7,988 nt of DNA, from positions 1 to 7,988 of the forward strand of contig JAGOBN010000158.1 of NCBI GenBank assembly GCA_017999235.1, read 5' to 3'. Below the pieces are notes generated by a model. That model was given only the letters and a program-made list of their open reading frames with translations, searched no databases and was not told the origin of the DNA. Below, piece after piece: positions 7,111 through 7,988 of this stretch. The position numbers and the translations under genes are program-made. Each line of letters starts with the position of its first letter. The first letter of the stretch is position 1. The stretch is from Anaerolineales bacterium. GTDB taxonomy: Bacteria; Chloroflexota; Anaerolineae; Anaerolineales; UBA6663.

Positions 7111-7629
7111 TTACCGGCTGGCGGGGTGGTCGAGCAGATGCTCGCGCAGCCGGCGGATCGAGTGATCCAGCGTTTGCTCGGCTTCCTGCAGCCGCTGGGC
7201 GGTCTCGGGGGCTAAGGCCGTGGAGTGAATGGCGGCCAGCAAGATGCTGACGGCGAACAGCCCTTGCAGGACGTCATCGCTCAACTGTTGGTTGGCGGCG
7301 GATAGGGCGCGGGCTTCCGCCAGGATGCGGGCCTGCAGCTCGCTGGTCTCGCGCTCTTCCATCCAGCGGTCCACAAAATTCAAGGTGATAAAGGCCAGGA
7401 TAGGACCGATGGTGCCGTAAAGGGCCACCTCGGCAATGAGATGTGCGGTGGCGCCGAAACCCTCGTAAATCCACCGCGATGGGCCGGCCTCAAAGACCAG
7501 CACCAACAAAAACAGCAGCCCGGGAATCCACCAGCGCAGGCGATGAAGCCAATGCCGCTGAGAGGGACTGGCCGGCTGCGGGGAAGGATAGGAATGGAGG
7601 TTGGTGGTGGGGGTAGTCTCTCCGCCCAT
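7111..7629 (-). CDS. Membrane protein with HisKA_3-like dimerisation helix lacking the phosphorylatable His and any ATPase domain
   Basis: The 172-residue protein starts with a polar Pro/Ser-rich stretch (1-30). Two hydrophobic segments follow (about 33-48, WWIPGLLFLLVLVFE, and about 62-84, AHLIAEVALYGTIGPILAFI), then a charged linker (87-112, VDRWMEERETSELQ) likely to form a coiled coil. A helical pair ends the protein (112-168, QQLSDDVLQGLFAVSILL ... LDHSIRRLREHLLDH). The last part matches the layout of the DHp region of NarX/LiaS-type kinases, whose usual motif is ELHDxxxQxLFA. Here the His position is Ser117. The frame ends in TAA right after the second helix, and no HATPase-like sequence follows in the 3' DNA. 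The ATG at 7629 is the only upstream choice, since an in-frame stop lies just before it, and its ribosome binding site is weak. It may be a dimerisation partner or decoy for a full-length kinase, or a truncated kinase. The gene is monocistronic by layout. Confidence 0.7.
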   Translation of the reverse strand: MGGETTPTTNLHSYPSPQPASPSQRHWLHRLRWWIPGLLFLLVLVFEAGPSRWIYEGFGATAHLIAEVALYGTIGPILAFITLNFVDRWMEERETSELQARILAEARALSAANQQLSDDVLQGLFAVSILLAAIHSTALAPETAQRLQEAEQTLDHSIRRLREHLLDHPASR

Positions 7630-7666
7630 ATGGAGGCTATTAGACCCAAATTAGCGGCGAAATTCA

Positions 7667-7696
7667 TGCATAAAAGTCATGTGTTCGCAGTGACAA
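7667..7696 (-). promoter_or_regulatory. Candidate promoter for the membrane protein gene
   Basis: On the minus strand, TTGTCA (7691-7696) and TATGCA (7667-7672) lie 18 bases apart, inside an AT-richer stretch. This would start transcription near 7660, about 30 bases before the ATG at 7629. The -35 element lies inside the palindrome at 7689-7704. Moderate consensus match only. Confidence 0.4.
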
Positions 7697-7704
7697 GTGT
7701 CACT
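7689..7704. promoter_or_regulatory. Perfect palindrome, candidate Crp/Fnr-family operator
   Basis: AGTGACA and TGTCACT form a perfect 7-base inverted repeat around two bases. The core GTGA-N6-TCAC equals the central bases of the Crp consensus and has the two-fold layout used by the Crp/Fnr family. It overlaps the candidate -35 element of the gene at 7111-7629, a position that fits repression or altered activation. No regulator gene is in the window, so the cognate protein is unknown. Confidence 0.5.
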
Positions 7705-7767
7705 TTTTGCATAGACCGTTTGTAGAAAGCCGACCCTGTACGCCTGAAGATTTGTGAACCAATCCAC

Positions 7768-7800
7768 TTAAAACGAACCGCCGGCCCAATAGGCCGGCGG
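7768..7800 (-). terminator. Intrinsic terminator after the phosphoglucomutase gene
   Basis: CCGCCGGCC (7778-7786) and GGCCGGCGG (7792-7800) form a perfect 9-base GC stem with a 5-base loop. On the minus strand the stem is followed by TTCGTTTTAA (7777-7768), an interrupted T run. It begins 24 nt after the stop codon at 7825, in the expected place for ending pgm transcription and insulating the downstream gene. Confidence 0.75.
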
Positions 7801-7824
7801 CGGGCGTTCCATGAGTGCCGCTGA

Positions 7825-7988
7825 CTAGCCGGCCCGGGCCAGCGCGGCGCCGACGATTACTTGCGCTTCGTTGAAGATGGCGCGCAGATGATCCGGCCCG
7901 CGGAAGCTCTCAGCGTAGATCTTATAAATATCCTCGGTGCCGGACGGCCGGGCCGCAAACCAGCCCTGCGCCGTGCACACCTTCAATC
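7825..7988 (-). CDS. pgm: Phosphoglucomutase (glucose-phosphate type), C-terminal 53 residues (rest lies beyond the window)
   Basis: This enzyme interconverts glucose 1-phosphate and glucose 6-phosphate. The visible tail reads [18 protein letters not shown] then [11 protein letters not shown] and ends ALARAG before TAG. The [21 protein letters not shown] block is the phosphate-binding loop of domain 4 in the alpha-D-phosphohexomutase superfamily. In this form it is characteristic of the bacterial Pgm group, and the E. coli Pgm C-terminus has nearly the same string. The PSGTE loop is intact. The gene is separated from the downstream gene by an intrinsic terminator, so it is not part of the hydrogenase operon. 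The catalytic serine region is outside the window. Confidence 0.92.
   Translation of the reverse strand, partial: LKVCTAQGWFAARPSGTEDIYKIYAESFRGPDHLRAIFNEAQVIVGAALARAG

Noticed and set aside
1..7988. tRNA, rRNA, CRISPR arrays, insertion sequences or attachment sites
   Set aside because: No spaced direct repeat array, transposase-like frame, terminal inverted repeats or RNA gene signature was seen on either strand.

Overview
The window is GC-rich, densely coded and almost entirely minus-strand. Its core (171-6738) is one tight run of six genes in transcriptional order hdrC-hdrB-hdrA-mvhD-mvhG-mvhA. Together they encode a complete cytosolic electron-bifurcating complex: a heterodisulfide-reductase-like HdrABC unit joined through MvhD to a group 3c-type [NiFe] hydrogenase (MvhG small subunit, MvhA large subunit). 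Junctions are 1-12 nt gaps or 1-4 nt overlaps, and each downstream gene has its own purine-rich ribosome binding site, so a single polycistronic mRNA is very likely.

Organism: the gene set occurs in methanogens and in several anaerobic bacteria. Strong AGGAGG-type ribosome binding sites, a bacterial-style phosphoglucomutase and a HisKA_3-like membrane protein point to a bacterium. The style of the last protein suggests Chloroflexota (Anaerolineae-like), but this is an impression and not a proof. Nothing in the window shows methanogenesis, so the acceptor reduced at HdrB cannot be named.

Layout from right to left, the direction of transcription: the C-terminal end of a glucose-phosphate-type phosphoglucomutase (7825-7988) followed by a good intrinsic terminator (7778-7800). 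Next come an AT-richer control region with a perfect palindrome overlapping a candidate promoter (about 7667-7704) and a 172-residue membrane protein (7111-7629). That protein resembles the front half of a NarX/LiaS-type sensor kinase, but it lacks the phospho-accepting histidine and the ATPase domain. A gap at 6739-7110 holds a plus-strand promoter, ribosome binding site and 41-codon ORF, and also serves as the leader of the hdr operon. Then come hdrCBA and mvhDGA, and finally the first 37 codons of a flavin-reductase-family protein (1-111).

How the genes work together: MvhA/MvhG oxidise H2. MvhD passes the electrons to the FAD of HdrA, which splits them between ferredoxin (low potential) and the CCG-domain clusters of HdrB via HdrC (high potential). 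The complex could also run in reverse to make H2. No hydrogenase maturation genes lie in the window.
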